In this document: in pieces, positions 17,401 to 24,819 of the stretch
Position numbering within the stretch: the first letter of the stretch is position 1
How the letters are laid out: each line of letters begins with the position of its first letter
From: a bacterium
GTDB taxonomy: Bacteria > Pseudomonadota > Gammaproteobacteria > Burkholderiales > Burkholderiaceae_C
Direction: 5' to 3'
DNA length: 64,000 nucleotides
Assembly: GCA_030824555.1 (NCBI GenBank)
Contig: JAVBXK010000028.1
Location: 43,463 to 107,462, forward strand
The notes under the pieces: generated by a model
Told to the model about the DNA's origin: nothing
Database searches by the model: none
Seen by the model: the letters and a program-made list of their open reading frames with translations, nothing else
Translations under genes and position numbers: made by a program

Positions 17401-17612
17401 TTGACGGTGTGGCCCGGCAACTGGGTGGTCAGGTAGCGGCCCAGGGCTGCAAACCGTTCCTCGATGATGGGTTTGGGCCGGAATGCGAACACGCCCAGCA
17501 CCAGTGGTTCGTGCGTTGTGTTCGGTACATCTGCAGCCACGACGGGGCGCAGCAGCCCGAAGCAGGCCAGCCCTACCACTACCAGCACGGTCCGACGTGT
17601 GAACCACGACAT
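14415..17612 (-). CDS. PhnD-type binding domain, two PAS, GGDEF and EAL protein
   Basis: A 1065-residue membrane sensor. After the ATG at 17612 (MSWFTRRTVLVVVGLACFGLL, with GGAGA upstream) comes an export signal and a PhnD/SsuA-like periplasmic domain of about 260 residues (VLGVFAFRPKPIIEERFAALGRYL...DFVLTNPTHYVQLRE...GTRIAIAGKHFLGTYMAP...GKADAGFVRTGVLEDL). A helix (WIVGLLALGAAATLLSVGLVV) leads to two PAS domains, a GGDEF domain with intact RLGGDEFVLLL, and an EAL domain with EALLRW, ISVNLSG, ALDDFGTGYSS, VIKIDQS and IAEGVET. Both enzymatic motifs look functional. It probably ties cyclic-di-GMP turnover to a periplasmic ligand; PhnD-like domains bind phosphonates or other small anions, but the ligand here is unknown. 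It follows ureD on the same strand after about 140 bases. Confidence 0.92.
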   Translation of the reverse strand: MSWFTRRTVLVVVGLACFGLLRPVVAADVPNTTHEPLVLGVFAFRPKPIIEERFAALGRYLTTQLPGHTVKVVPMTNEELEAGVEARSIDFVLTNPTHYVQLRESNLLSGALATMVMRQGDQVLHGIGGVIIRRAERTDLQKLTDLGGTRIAIAGKHFLGTYMAPAVEMQRAGVDLSTLTWVETTQPVDQVITSVLAGKADAGFVRTGVLEDLVKEGKLNPAELAIVNPRKHPGYGFTTSTRLYPEWPFLTVAHVDGAISRQVSNALFELKPEHPAAVAAGIYGFTIPADYAAVEQGMRELRMKPYDKAPPFDWPDVWARYRPWIVGLLALGAAATLLSVGLVVQRRRLLQTQAKLAAEHQQLTASTDRLSYLMVSSPVMFYTLRVTGQQTEPTWVGDNIQRLLGFSPAQALALDWWRTHMHPDDRKQAMAEVRKLHHTGWVRQTFRFADATGHYRWFDNELRLLNTQSGHMEALGVWRDVTLDRQQEDELRLAASVFDNSYDGIIITDAQHRIVDTNPAFSRITGLSEDDVRGRPLVSLARTDDAHQARLLADMPQVLAEQGHWQGELVLHSLHNASLACAIAVSAVRNNRNEAEHHVAVFSDISHIKAHQAELDRLAYYDPLTGIPNRRMLIDRLGQSIERSRRGGHSLAVCYLDLDDFKPVNDRLGHAVGDQLLISMTLRLQQALRAHDTLARLGGDEFVLLLTDMAQPDEWRAVMDRVLTAVQQPVTLADTSATVSASVGVTVFPADDGDADTLLRHADQAMYLAKQAGRNRYHLFDMAQDKEVQVQREQLARLAHALNAGELVLFYQPKVDLETGDVVGAEALLRWQHPEQGLLSPGAFLWQLTGTELEISLGEWVVETALTQLMNWKTSFAELPRDFCISVNLSGHQLLKPGFQNWLKSMLQRFPGIGPGELELEILESAALADMSTAAAVMTDCRTMGVRFALDDFGTGYSSLAYFRTLPVDVIKIDQSFVRDMLHDQDDHGIVQSVVYLAHAFHRPVIAEGVETLAHASSLLRLGCHLAQGYGIGRPMPATEWPAWLRDWQTFKAWETLRSHTPLQG

Positions 17613-17755
17613 CGACAAACCATCTCCCTGTTCGTTGCCTTGCAAGCCCCTGGCTGATGCAGCCTGCACCTGGACCGACGCTGTACGGATGGGGCCGTAA
17701 CGGCTCAGATGCTAGCACCGTGCGGGATGGGGTGTGCGTGCCGACGCGCCCGGTT

Positions 17756-18586
17756 TCACACCTGCCAGATGCGCGGGGCGTTGGCGTCCAGTGCCCAGGC
17801 CTGTTCGCGCAGCACGGCCCGCAACTGCTGGCAGAGGGCCATGGCGGGCTCTACCAGCGGCGCCAGCATGCGCACTGCCAGCACATGTGGGTTGGGGCAG
17901 GTGGCCCCGGTGGTGGCTGCCAGTGGGTGCGTGCTCACGGCAGCACGCACGGCATCCAGCAGTTGGTTTTGCCGTGCAACCGGCATGGGTGTGCCGCTGG
18001 CAAAAACCAGCGTGGCCAGGCACCGTTGACCGGACAGCGCCAGGGGGGATTGCATCAGGCGGGTATCGGTGGCGTGCAGGTGGCCTTCTTCCAGCCACAC
18101 GCCAGGCCAGTGCAGCCGCTGGTGCAGCGTTCCCGCGTTGAAAGGCTGGTTGGCGGCGGGCAGTCCCAGCGCTGTCACGTCCCAGGCCAGCAGTTCGGCC
18201 TGGGGGGCCAGCGAAAGCGTCATGTGGTTACGGGCCTGGCAGCCGTTGTAGGCAATGGTTTCAAGTGGCAGCCATTCCAGCCGCGCACCAGTGTCCACCT
18301 GAATGTGAACCTGCTGGGTGGCCGGTGCCCCAGCCGAACGGTAAAAACGTGTGGCCCCTGGCGAGCTGACCAGCGCATGCGCGCCGGGCTGAACGTGCAC
18401 CGTGATGTCGAGTGTGTCGCCCTCCACCAGCCCACCGGGTGGGTGTACCAGCACGTTGTGGCAAATGGCAGGGCCTTCGGGGTAAAGGCTTTTGAGCACC
18501 CGCAGCGGGCCGTCATGCTCGAAATCCAGCAGGGTGCGCCCCATCTCGTGGCGGTAGGTCAGGCGCAGGTTGGCCAGCCATGCCAT
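17756..18586 (-). CDS. ureD: Urease accessory protein UreD
   Basis: Urease maturation chaperone UreD, 276 residues, which with UreF and UreG delivers nickel to apo-urease. Landmarks: FEHDGPLRVLKSLYPEGPAICHNVLVHPPGGLVEGDTLDI, VSSPGATRFYRSAGAPATQQV, and LEWLPLETIAYNGCQARNHMTLSL. It is the last gene of a tight run: binding protein, ATPase, permease, deaminase, ureD (15 bases after the deaminase). Urease structural genes normally follow ureD directly, but here a PhnD-GGDEF-EAL gene follows and no ureABCEFG is in the window, so the rest of the urease cluster must be elsewhere or lost. Confidence 0.93.
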   Translation of the reverse strand: MAWLANLRLTYRHEMGRTLLDFEHDGPLRVLKSLYPEGPAICHNVLVHPPGGLVEGDTLDITVHVQPGAHALVSSPGATRFYRSAGAPATQQVHIQVDTGARLEWLPLETIAYNGCQARNHMTLSLAPQAELLAWDVTALGLPAANQPFNAGTLHQRLHWPGVWLEEGHLHATDTRLMQSPLALSGQRCLATLVFASGTPMPVARQNQLLDAVRAAVSTHPLAATTGATCPNPHVLAVRMLAPLVEPAMALCQQLRAVLREQAWALDANAPRIWQV

Positions 18587-18601
18587 GTTGCGGTGGCCCG
18601 G

Positions 18602-19111
18602 TCAGCCGTGGCTGGCAGGGTGGCGCCAGAAATCACGGTGGGTGTCGACCAGCTGTGTGGTCAGTTCGGGTATCGGCCCGGTCACGCGAATGGGTTTTTG
18701 GCCACGTACCAACACGTCGCGGCAGGGCAGGCTGAGTGTCGGGTTGTCGGGGTGGTTGCCGGTGAGGGCCAGCAGTGCCTCTTCGCTGGCACCGTACACG
18801 ATGTGACCGATGTGGGCCCAATAGATCGTGCCTGTGCACATGGCGCACGGTTCGAACGTGGTGACCAGTGTGCATTGCCACAGGTAGCTGGCGGGGTAGG
18901 TCAGCGACACGGTGCGCGCCAGCGTGGCTTCGGCGTGGTGCACCGTGTCGATATTGCCCTGTTCGGCCAGCACGGTTTCGCCGTCAGGGGCCACCAGCAG
19001 CGCGCCGAACGGGTGCCGCCCCATGCCCATGGCCCGGCGTGCCACGTCATCGGCCCGCAGCAGGTGGCGGTGCAACTGGTCGGGCGTGAAGGACGGTTGC
19101 GTGGTCAGCAT
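18602..19111 (-). CDS. Nucleoside/nucleobase deaminase of the CDA superfamily
   Basis: A 169-residue zinc-dependent deaminase. The zinc and catalytic motifs are intact: HAE at residues 59-61 and PCAMC at 88-92. The overall layout (GRHPFGALLVAPDGETVLAE, then HHAEATL, then TFEPCAMCTGTIYWAHIGHIVYG) resembles guanine-deaminase/tRNA-adenosine-deaminase-like proteins of the CMP/dCMP deaminase family. Its place between nucleobase-type ABC transporter genes and ureD suggests it releases ammonia from an imported purine or pyrimidine; guanine is a reasonable guess but not shown by the sequence. Confidence 0.85.
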   Translation of the reverse strand: MLTTQPSFTPDQLHRHLLRADDVARRAMGMGRHPFGALLVAPDGETVLAEQGNIDTVHHAEATLARTVSLTYPASYLWQCTLVTTFEPCAMCTGTIYWAHIGHIVYGASEEALLALTGNHPDNPTLSLPCRDVLVRGQKPIRVTGPIPELTTQLVDTHRDFWRHPASHG

Positions 19112-19174
19112 GTCAGGTGTGGGCGTGGGAGCGCGGGCAGGTGTGGGTGCGGATGACAGGGCGGTGGGTGGCTG

Positions 19175-19942
19175 TCATTCACCTTGCGAGCCACGGTGGG
19201 CCCAACCGGTGGTGTGTTTTTCAATGTAGCTGAACAGCTCATACATGACCATCGCCATGATGCCCACCACCAGCAGGCCACTGAACGCCAGGCCCATTTG
19301 CATGGACGAACCAGCCGAAATCAGCAGGTAACCGATGCCCTGGTCGGAAGCAGTCATTTCGGACACCGTAGTACCCACAAATGCCAGCGTGATGGCCACT
19401 TTCAGTGAACCGTAGAAGTAAGGCATGGAGCGGGGCAGCCCCACTTTGGTCAGCACGTCCCAGCGCTTGGCACCCAGCACGCGCAACACGTCTTCCAGCT
19501 CGGGTTCCAGCGTGGCCAGGCCGGTGGCAATGTTCACCATGATGGGAAAGAAGCTGATCAGAAAGGCCGTGAGCACCGCAGGCCCCACGCCAATGCCGAA
19601 CCACACCACCAGAATGGGAACGAAAGCCGCTTTGGGCAGCGCGTTGAAGGCCGTCATGAGCGGGTACACCGCCGCGTAGGCGAGGCGCGAGCTGCCAATC
19701 AGGAAGCCCAGCAACACCCCCACCACGATGGCGATGGCAAAGCCCACCATGGTCACCCAGAAGGTGCGCCAGGCGTGGCCTGCGATGGTGGCGCTGTGTT
19801 CCAGCGTTTGTTCCCAGATGCGCAATGGGCTGGGGAAAATGAATTCCGACACGCTGAATGCCGAGCAAATGACTTGCCACAGCACCACGGTGGCCAGCAT
19901 CAGCAGCCAGGGGGCCCAGGCTTCTTTCTGTTTGTTGTTCAT
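19175..19942 (-). CDS. ABC transporter permease, SsuC/TauC/ThiX type
   Basis: A 255-residue inner-membrane permease with about six helices. It carries the binding-protein-dependent permease signature region (ALPKAAFVPILVVWFGIGVGPAVLTAFLISFFPIMVNIATGL) and the EAA-like loop LRVLGAKRWDVLTKVGLPRSMPYFYGSLKVAI, typical of the nitrate/taurine/pyrimidine-precursor transporter group. It begins 30 bases after the ATPase gene and is followed by the deaminase, so transport and deamination are one operon. The substrate is inferred to be a nucleobase or related heterocycle from that context. Confidence 0.9.
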   Translation of the reverse strand: MNNKQKEAWAPWLLMLATVVLWQVICSAFSVSEFIFPSPLRIWEQTLEHSATIAGHAWRTFWVTMVGFAIAIVVGVLLGFLIGSSRLAYAAVYPLMTAFNALPKAAFVPILVVWFGIGVGPAVLTAFLISFFPIMVNIATGLATLEPELEDVLRVLGAKRWDVLTKVGLPRSMPYFYGSLKVAITLAFVGTTVSEMTASDQGIGYLLISAGSSMQMGLAFSGLLVVGIMAMVMYELFSYIEKHTTGWAHRGSQGE

Positions 19943-19972
19943 GGTGGTTCCTGCAATGGTTGTGGCGTGTGT

Positions 19973-20815
19973 TTACTGGGTGATGGCTGCACCGGCACCA
20001 CGTTTGCGCATGGCCCCGATGTGTCCGCGCAGTTCGTGCACGATGTCGGTGAACTCGGGCGTGTAGGTCACTTCCAGGTCGCGGGGGCGGGGCAGGTCGA
20101 TGTGGCGTTTCACCACGAACCGGCCTGGGCCTTTGCTCATCACGTACACGGTGTCGGCCAGGAACACGCTTTCGCGCAGGTCGTGCGTGACCAGAATGAC
20201 GTTGAATTTCTGCGTGGCCTGCAGGTCGCGCAGCGTGCACCACAGCTCTTCGCGGGTGAACGCATCGAGTGCGCCAAAGGGCTCGTCCAGCAGCAGCATT
20301 TTGGGTTCGTGGATGAGCGCGCGGCAAATGCTGGCGCGCTGTTGCATGCCACCCGACAGCTGCCACGGAAACTTCTTTTCCATGCCACCCAGGCCCACGC
20401 TTTCCAGCAGCCTGCTGGCGCGGGCCTCGTATTCCTTGCGTTTGGCCTTGAACTGGCTGCGGTGTGGCTCCACGATTTCCAGTGGCAGCAGCACGTTGTC
20501 GAGCGTGGTGCGCCACGGCAACAGCGACGGTGCCTGGAAGGCCATGCCCGAAATTTTGAGCGGGCCGTCCACCGGCTGTCCATCCACAAAAATGTGACCC
20601 AGGCTGGGGCGTTTGAGACCCGTGGTCAGCTTCATGAAGGTGGACTTGCCGCAGCCCGATGGCCCCACGATGGCAATGAACTCGCCCTGCATGACCTGCA
20701 GGTTGATGTCTTCCACGGCAAAAATGCCCTTGGCGTGAAGCTCGTCGTTGTAGGCCAGCCAGACGTTGCGGAAATCGACAAACGCTTTGTCGGGGGCAGT
20801 TGTGGTGTCACTCAT
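19973..20815 (-). CDS. ABC transporter ATP-binding protein, SsuB/TauB type
   Basis: A 280-residue ATPase. The start is placed at the ATG at 20815 (MSDTTTAPDKAFVDFRNV); the longer frame to 20890 reads through the intergenic region. Motifs: Walker A IVGPSGCGKSTFMKL, signature PWQLSGGMQQRASICRAL, Walker B MLLLDEPFGALDAFTRE, and VTHDLRES. It powers the adjacent permease and lies second in the binding protein, ATPase, permease, deaminase, ureD operon. Confidence 0.92.
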   Translation of the reverse strand: MSDTTTAPDKAFVDFRNVWLAYNDELHAKGIFAVEDINLQVMQGEFIAIVGPSGCGKSTFMKLTTGLKRPSLGHIFVDGQPVDGPLKISGMAFQAPSLLPWRTTLDNVLLPLEIVEPHRSQFKAKRKEYEARASRLLESVGLGGMEKKFPWQLSGGMQQRASICRALIHEPKMLLLDEPFGALDAFTREELWCTLRDLQATQKFNVILVTHDLRESVFLADTVYVMSKGPGRFVVKRHIDLPRPRDLEVTYTPEFTDIVHELRGHIGAMRKRGAGAAITQ

Positions 20816-20927
20816 GAAAGGCTCCGGGCAACAAGTGGAAAGGGAGCGCCCAAACAAATAGCCAGTCCACCCGAGGGGCGGGCTGGCCATGTCAGTTCAG
20901 GCTGCGGCCTCGAAAGGCATCAGGCCT

Positions 20928-21959
20928 TTATTTTTTCTTGGGCAGGATGTCCAGCGCAGCGGCATCGGGCAGGGCAGAACCATCCCACACGGCTTTCACG
21001 TCGACACGGTTTTTGGTTTTGTAGGCGTCGGACACCTGGCTGGCCATCAGTGCCATGCGGCCATCGTTGACGCGGCCAAAGCCTTCCTTGCGGGCATCGG
21101 GGCTGGCCACAACCGAGTCGATGGCCATCTGGAAGCGGCGGGTTTCCAAGTCTGCGTTGATGATGCCGTCGCGGGCCTTCACCAGCTCGATGGCGGCCTT
21201 GGGGTTGGCCATGGCTTCCTTGGCACCTTTGGCAAAGGCCGACAGGAAGGCCTTCACGGCCGCATTGTTTTCTTTCAGCATCTTGGGGCTGACGATGATC
21301 ACGTTGCCGTACAGCTTCACGCCATTGTCGGCGTAAGGCATGACCACAATGTCTTCGGTTTTGACGCCACGGGCTTCCAGGTTCAGCAGCGACGTGAAAG
21401 AGAAGCCCGTGATGGCTTCGATGTCGCCCCGCACCAGCATGGTTTCACGCAGGGGTGGATCCATGGCTGTCCAGGTGACGTTCGTGATGCCATTGGCCTT
21501 CTCGAAAATGGGGAAAGCTTTGCGGCCAGCGTCGAACACCGGTGCACCCAGTTTCTTGCCGCTCAGATCAGCAGGGGTTTTGATGCCCGATTTTTTGAGT
21601 GCCAGCACCGCTGCGGGCGTGTTGTTGTAGACCATCATCACCGCCACGGGCTTGTTGGGCGCGTCGGGGTTGTTGGCGTGAAACTCCATCAGGGCTGCCA
21701 TGTCGGCAAAGCCCATGTCGTAGGTGCCAGAGGCCACGCGGGTGACGGTGGCACCCGAGCCGTTGCCAGCGTCAATGGTCACGTCCAGCCCGGCGTCTTT
21801 GAAGTACCCCTTGGCCAACGGTTGCAGGAACAGTGCCGAGGGGCCCTCGAAGCGCCAGTCAAGCTGGAACTTGACGGGCTTGTTTTGCGCCATGGCGGCA
21901 CCCGTGAAGGCCAGCGCCAGCGCTGCCACGGTGGCTTTGAGGAAAGGACGTTTGGTCAT
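20928..21959 (-). CDS. ABC transporter substrate-binding protein, NMT1/THI5-like
   Basis: A 343-residue periplasmic receptor with signal peptide MTKRPFLKATVAALALAFTGAAMAQ. The mature start KPVKFQLDWRFEGPSALFLQPLAKGYFKDAGLDVTIDAGNGSG is characteristic of the NMT1/THI5 (pyrimidine-precursor, nitrate/taurine-like) family. It is the first gene of the operon that ends in ureD, and a TGTATACA-like palindrome lies about 155 bases upstream of its start. The family binds pyrimidines, formyl-aminopyrimidine, sulfonates or aromatics; with a deaminase downstream I favour a nucleobase-like ligand, but this is inference. Confidence 0.9.
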   Translation of the reverse strand: MTKRPFLKATVAALALAFTGAAMAQNKPVKFQLDWRFEGPSALFLQPLAKGYFKDAGLDVTIDAGNGSGATVTRVASGTYDMGFADMAALMEFHANNPDAPNKPVAVMMVYNNTPAAVLALKKSGIKTPADLSGKKLGAPVFDAGRKAFPIFEKANGITNVTWTAMDPPLRETMLVRGDIEAITGFSFTSLLNLEARGVKTEDIVVMPYADNGVKLYGNVIIVSPKMLKENNAAVKAFLSAFAKGAKEAMANPKAAIELVKARDGIINADLETRRFQMAIDSVVASPDARKEGFGRVNDGRMALMASQVSDAYKTKNRVDVKAVWDGSALPDAAALDILPKKK

Positions 21960-22113
21960 GGGTGACTCCGGAAAGGTGCAATGGTTGACAACGGTGTTGC
22001 TTTGATTTGAGCAAGTTCAGTGCCAACTTTGCGCGTGCGACGGTGCATGCAAAGGGGCAAATCAGCTCAGACGGGCATTAAATCGAATGTGTACGCGCCA
22101 GTTGAACACAAAA

Positions 22114-22125
22114 TGGTATACAAAA
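22114..22125. promoter_or_regulatory. TGTATACA-type palindrome upstream of the nucleobase ABC operon
   Basis: TGGTATACAAAA, an imperfect copy of the TGTATACA palindrome found twice upstream of the NCS2 permease gene. The AAAAT on its right also matches the first permease site. It is probably an operator of a GntR-like regulator. Apart from this site and the maeB terminator, the 21960-22386 gap shows no gene. Confidence 0.45.
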
Positions 22126-22301
22126 TTACTGGCGCTTGGCACGCCATGTCATGCTGGGAAACCCGCGGGTCAGTTCACAAAAGACAGCTTTCGCACGCAG
22201 TTGGTGCCTCGCCTGGCTGTTGTGCCGTGTCGTGGTGCGCGCGGGCAATCCGAGCGAGCGTTGGGTTGCACCCATGCGGGGCGGCGGTCCCTGCCACCCA
22301 C

Positions 22302-22339
22302 AAAAAAGCGTGCAACCGGGATCAGTCCGGTGGCACGCT
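22302..22339 (-). terminator. Rho-independent terminator of maeB
   Basis: On the minus strand, AGCGTGCCACCGGACTGATC... folds into AGCGTGC / GCACGCT with an inner CCGG pairing and ends in TTTTTT. It begins about 48 bases after the maeB stop codon. Confidence 0.85.
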
Positions 22340-22386
22340 CAGAAGTGAGGCCAGCGGGTGTCACACCGCTGGCTCCGCCAGGCAGG

Positions 22387-24714
22387 TCAGGTCGCGGTGC
22401 GGGCTTTCATGCTGACGCTGGCCACAGCCAGAGCCGTCATGTTGAGCACCCGGCGCACGGTGGACGCTGGCGTCAGGATGTAGGCCGTGGCGGCTGCACC
22501 CATCAGCACGGGGCCCACGGTCACGCCACCGCTGGTGGTGGTTTTGAGTACGTTGTACAGGATGTTGGCTGCATCCAGGTTGGGGCAGACCAGCAGGTTG
22601 GCCGAGCCACTGAGCGTGCTGTCGGCGGTGTAGGCGTTGCGGATGTCTTCGTCCAGCGCCGCATCGCCATGCAATTCGCCGTCGCATTCGATGTCGGGGT
22701 GCTGTGCCACGAACAGGTCACGGGCCAGGCGCATTTTCTTGGCCGATGCGCGTTTGGACGATCCGAAGCTGGAGTGCGACAAAAATGCCACCTTGGGTGC
22801 AATGCCGAACTTCTGTACCTCTTGCGCCGACAGCCAGGCGATTTCGGCCAGCTGCTCGGCGCAGGGGTCTTCGTTGACGTAGGTGTCGGCAATGAACAGT
22901 GGGCCACGGTCAGTCATCAGCGCGTTGACGGCGGCGTAGTTGCTGACACCTTTGCGCTTGCCCAGGATGGCGTCAATGCGCTCCAGGTGTGTGCTGTACT
23001 GGCCGACCAGGCCGCAAATGAGCGCATCGGCATCGCCCAGCGACACCATCAGCGAACCGATGATGGTGTTGGAGCGGCGCACCGCCGCCTTGGCCACCTC
23101 GGGCGTGGCACCGTTGCGGGCCATGAGCTTGTGGTACTGCTCCCAATAGGTGCGAAAGCGTGGGTCGTCCTCGGGGTTGACGTTTTCAACGTCCACACCC
23201 AGGCGCATGCGCAGGCCTGCTTTTTCGATGCGGGCGGCAATCACGGAAGGGCGACCGATCAGGATGGGCCTGGCCAGGTGGTCGTCAATGGCCATTTGCG
23301 CGGCACGCAGTGCACGCTCGTCTTCGCCGTCAGCATAGGCCACGCGCTTGGTGGCATCGGGCGCGGCCTTGGCGATGTTGAAAATGGGCCGCATCAGGAT
23401 GCCGGTCTGCGTCACGAAGCGCGACAGCGTTTCGCGGTAAGCATCCATGTCGGTGATGGGGCGCGTGGCCACGCCACTGTCGGCTGCAGCCTGGGCCACA
23501 GCGGGCGCAATGCGCAGGATCAGGCGCGTGTCGAACGGCTTGGGGATCAGGTAGTCGGGGCCGAAGGTCAGTTCCTGGCCCGCGTAGGCGGCGGCCACTT
23601 CGTCGCTGGTTTCGACCTTGGCCAGGTCGGCAATCTGGCGCACGCAGGCCAGCTTCATTTCCTCGGTGATTTTGGTGGCCCCGCAGTCCAGTGCACCCCG
23701 GAAGATGTACGGGAAGCACAAGACATTGTTCACCTGGTTGGGGTAGTCGGAACGGCCGGTGGCAATGATGCAGTCCGGCCGAATGGCCTTGGCCAGTTCG
23801 GGGCGGATTTCAGGCTCGGGGTTGGCCAGCGCCAGGATGATGGGCCGGGTGCCCATGGTTTTGACCATGTCTGCCGTCATGACACCGGGGGCCGAGCAGC
23901 CCAGGAACACGTCGGCACCATTGACCACATCGGCCAGCGTGCGTGCGGCGGTGTCTTGTGCGTAGCGGGCCTTGGATTCGTCGTAACCACCGGGGCGGCC
24001 CTGGTAGATCACGCCTTTGCTGTCGCACACATAAATGTTTCTGGGGTTGGCTCCCAGGCCCACCATCACGTCCAGGCAGGCAAGGGCCGCAGCGCCTGCG
24101 CCCGACACGGCAATTTTCACGTCGCCAATGGCTTTGCCCACCAGCTCCAGGCCGTTCAGCAGCGCTGCGCTGGAGATGATGGCGGTGCCGTGTTGGTCAT
24201 CATGGAACACCGGGATGCCCATGCGCTCGCGCAACTTTTTCTCGATGTAGAAGCACTCGGGTGCCTTGATGTCTTCCAGGTTGATGCCGCCCAGCGTGGG
24301 CTCCAGCGCGGCAATCATGTCGACCAGCTTGTCGGGGTCGCGCTCGGCCAGTTCGATGTCGAACACGTCCACACCGGCAAACTTCTTGAACAGGCAGCCT
24401 TTGCCTTCCATGACGGGCTTGCTGGCCAGCGGACCGATGTCACCCAGGCCCAGTACGGCGGTGCCGTTGGTGATGACACCCACCAGGTTGCCACGGCTGG
24501 TGTACTCGTGCGCCTTGGCCGGATCGGCCGCGATGGCCAGGCACGGGTAAGCCACACCGGGTGAATACGCCAGCGACAGGTCGCGCTGATTGGTCAGTGG
24601 TTTGGTGGGGGTCACCGCAATCTTGCCGCGAACGGGCAGACGGTGGTAGTCGCATGCAGCATCGTGCAGGGCTTGTTCAGCCGGGGAGAGGGTGGTGTTG
24701 GGAGTGATGTCCAT
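22387..24714 (-). CDS. maeB: NADP-dependent malic enzyme with phosphotransacetylase-like domain
   Basis: Oxidative decarboxylation of malate to pyruvate, producing NADPH. At 775 residues it has the full two-part MaeB architecture: an N-terminal malic enzyme part ([94 protein letters not shown]) and a C-terminal phosphotransacetylase-like domain (about residues 430-770: [73 protein letters not shown]). The second domain is regulatory rather than catalytic in characterised MaeB. It stands alone, with a strong terminator downstream. Confidence 0.96.
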   Translation of the reverse strand: MDITPNTTLSPAEQALHDAACDYHRLPVRGKIAVTPTKPLTNQRDLSLAYSPGVAYPCLAIAADPAKAHEYTSRGNLVGVITNGTAVLGLGDIGPLASKPVMEGKGCLFKKFAGVDVFDIELAERDPDKLVDMIAALEPTLGGINLEDIKAPECFYIEKKLRERMGIPVFHDDQHGTAIISSAALLNGLELVGKAIGDVKIAVSGAGAAALACLDVMVGLGANPRNIYVCDSKGVIYQGRPGGYDESKARYAQDTAARTLADVVNGADVFLGCSAPGVMTADMVKTMGTRPIILALANPEPEIRPELAKAIRPDCIIATGRSDYPNQVNNVLCFPYIFRGALDCGATKITEEMKLACVRQIADLAKVETSDEVAAAYAGQELTFGPDYLIPKPFDTRLILRIAPAVAQAAADSGVATRPITDMDAYRETLSRFVTQTGILMRPIFNIAKAAPDATKRVAYADGEDERALRAAQMAIDDHLARPILIGRPSVIAARIEKAGLRMRLGVDVENVNPEDDPRFRTYWEQYHKLMARNGATPEVAKAAVRRSNTIIGSLMVSLGDADALICGLVGQYSTHLERIDAILGKRKGVSNYAAVNALMTDRGPLFIADTYVNEDPCAEQLAEIAWLSAQEVQKFGIAPKVAFLSHSSFGSSKRASAKKMRLARDLFVAQHPDIECDGELHGDAALDEDIRNAYTADSTLSGSANLLVCPNLDAANILYNVLKTTTSGGVTVGPVLMGAAATAYILTPASTVRRVLNMTALAVASVSMKARTAT

Positions 24715-24819
24715 GTTGTCTCCAATGGGTTGCGCGGGGGCTCAGGGCAATAAGCCTACCCTAACTGCCTTTCAGGGGGCACTGTGGCCTTCCACAGTCA
24801 ATCTGCTTTCCCTCATTGT

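Noticed and set aside
15780-17657. 625-aa plus-strand ORF opposite the PhnD-GGDEF-EAL gene
   Set aside because: Antisense shadow, Gln/His/Gly-rich and without recognisable motifs.
22087-24564. 825-aa plus-strand ORF opposite maeB
   Set aside because: Antisense shadow; maeB on the minus strand has clear domain motifs along its whole length.
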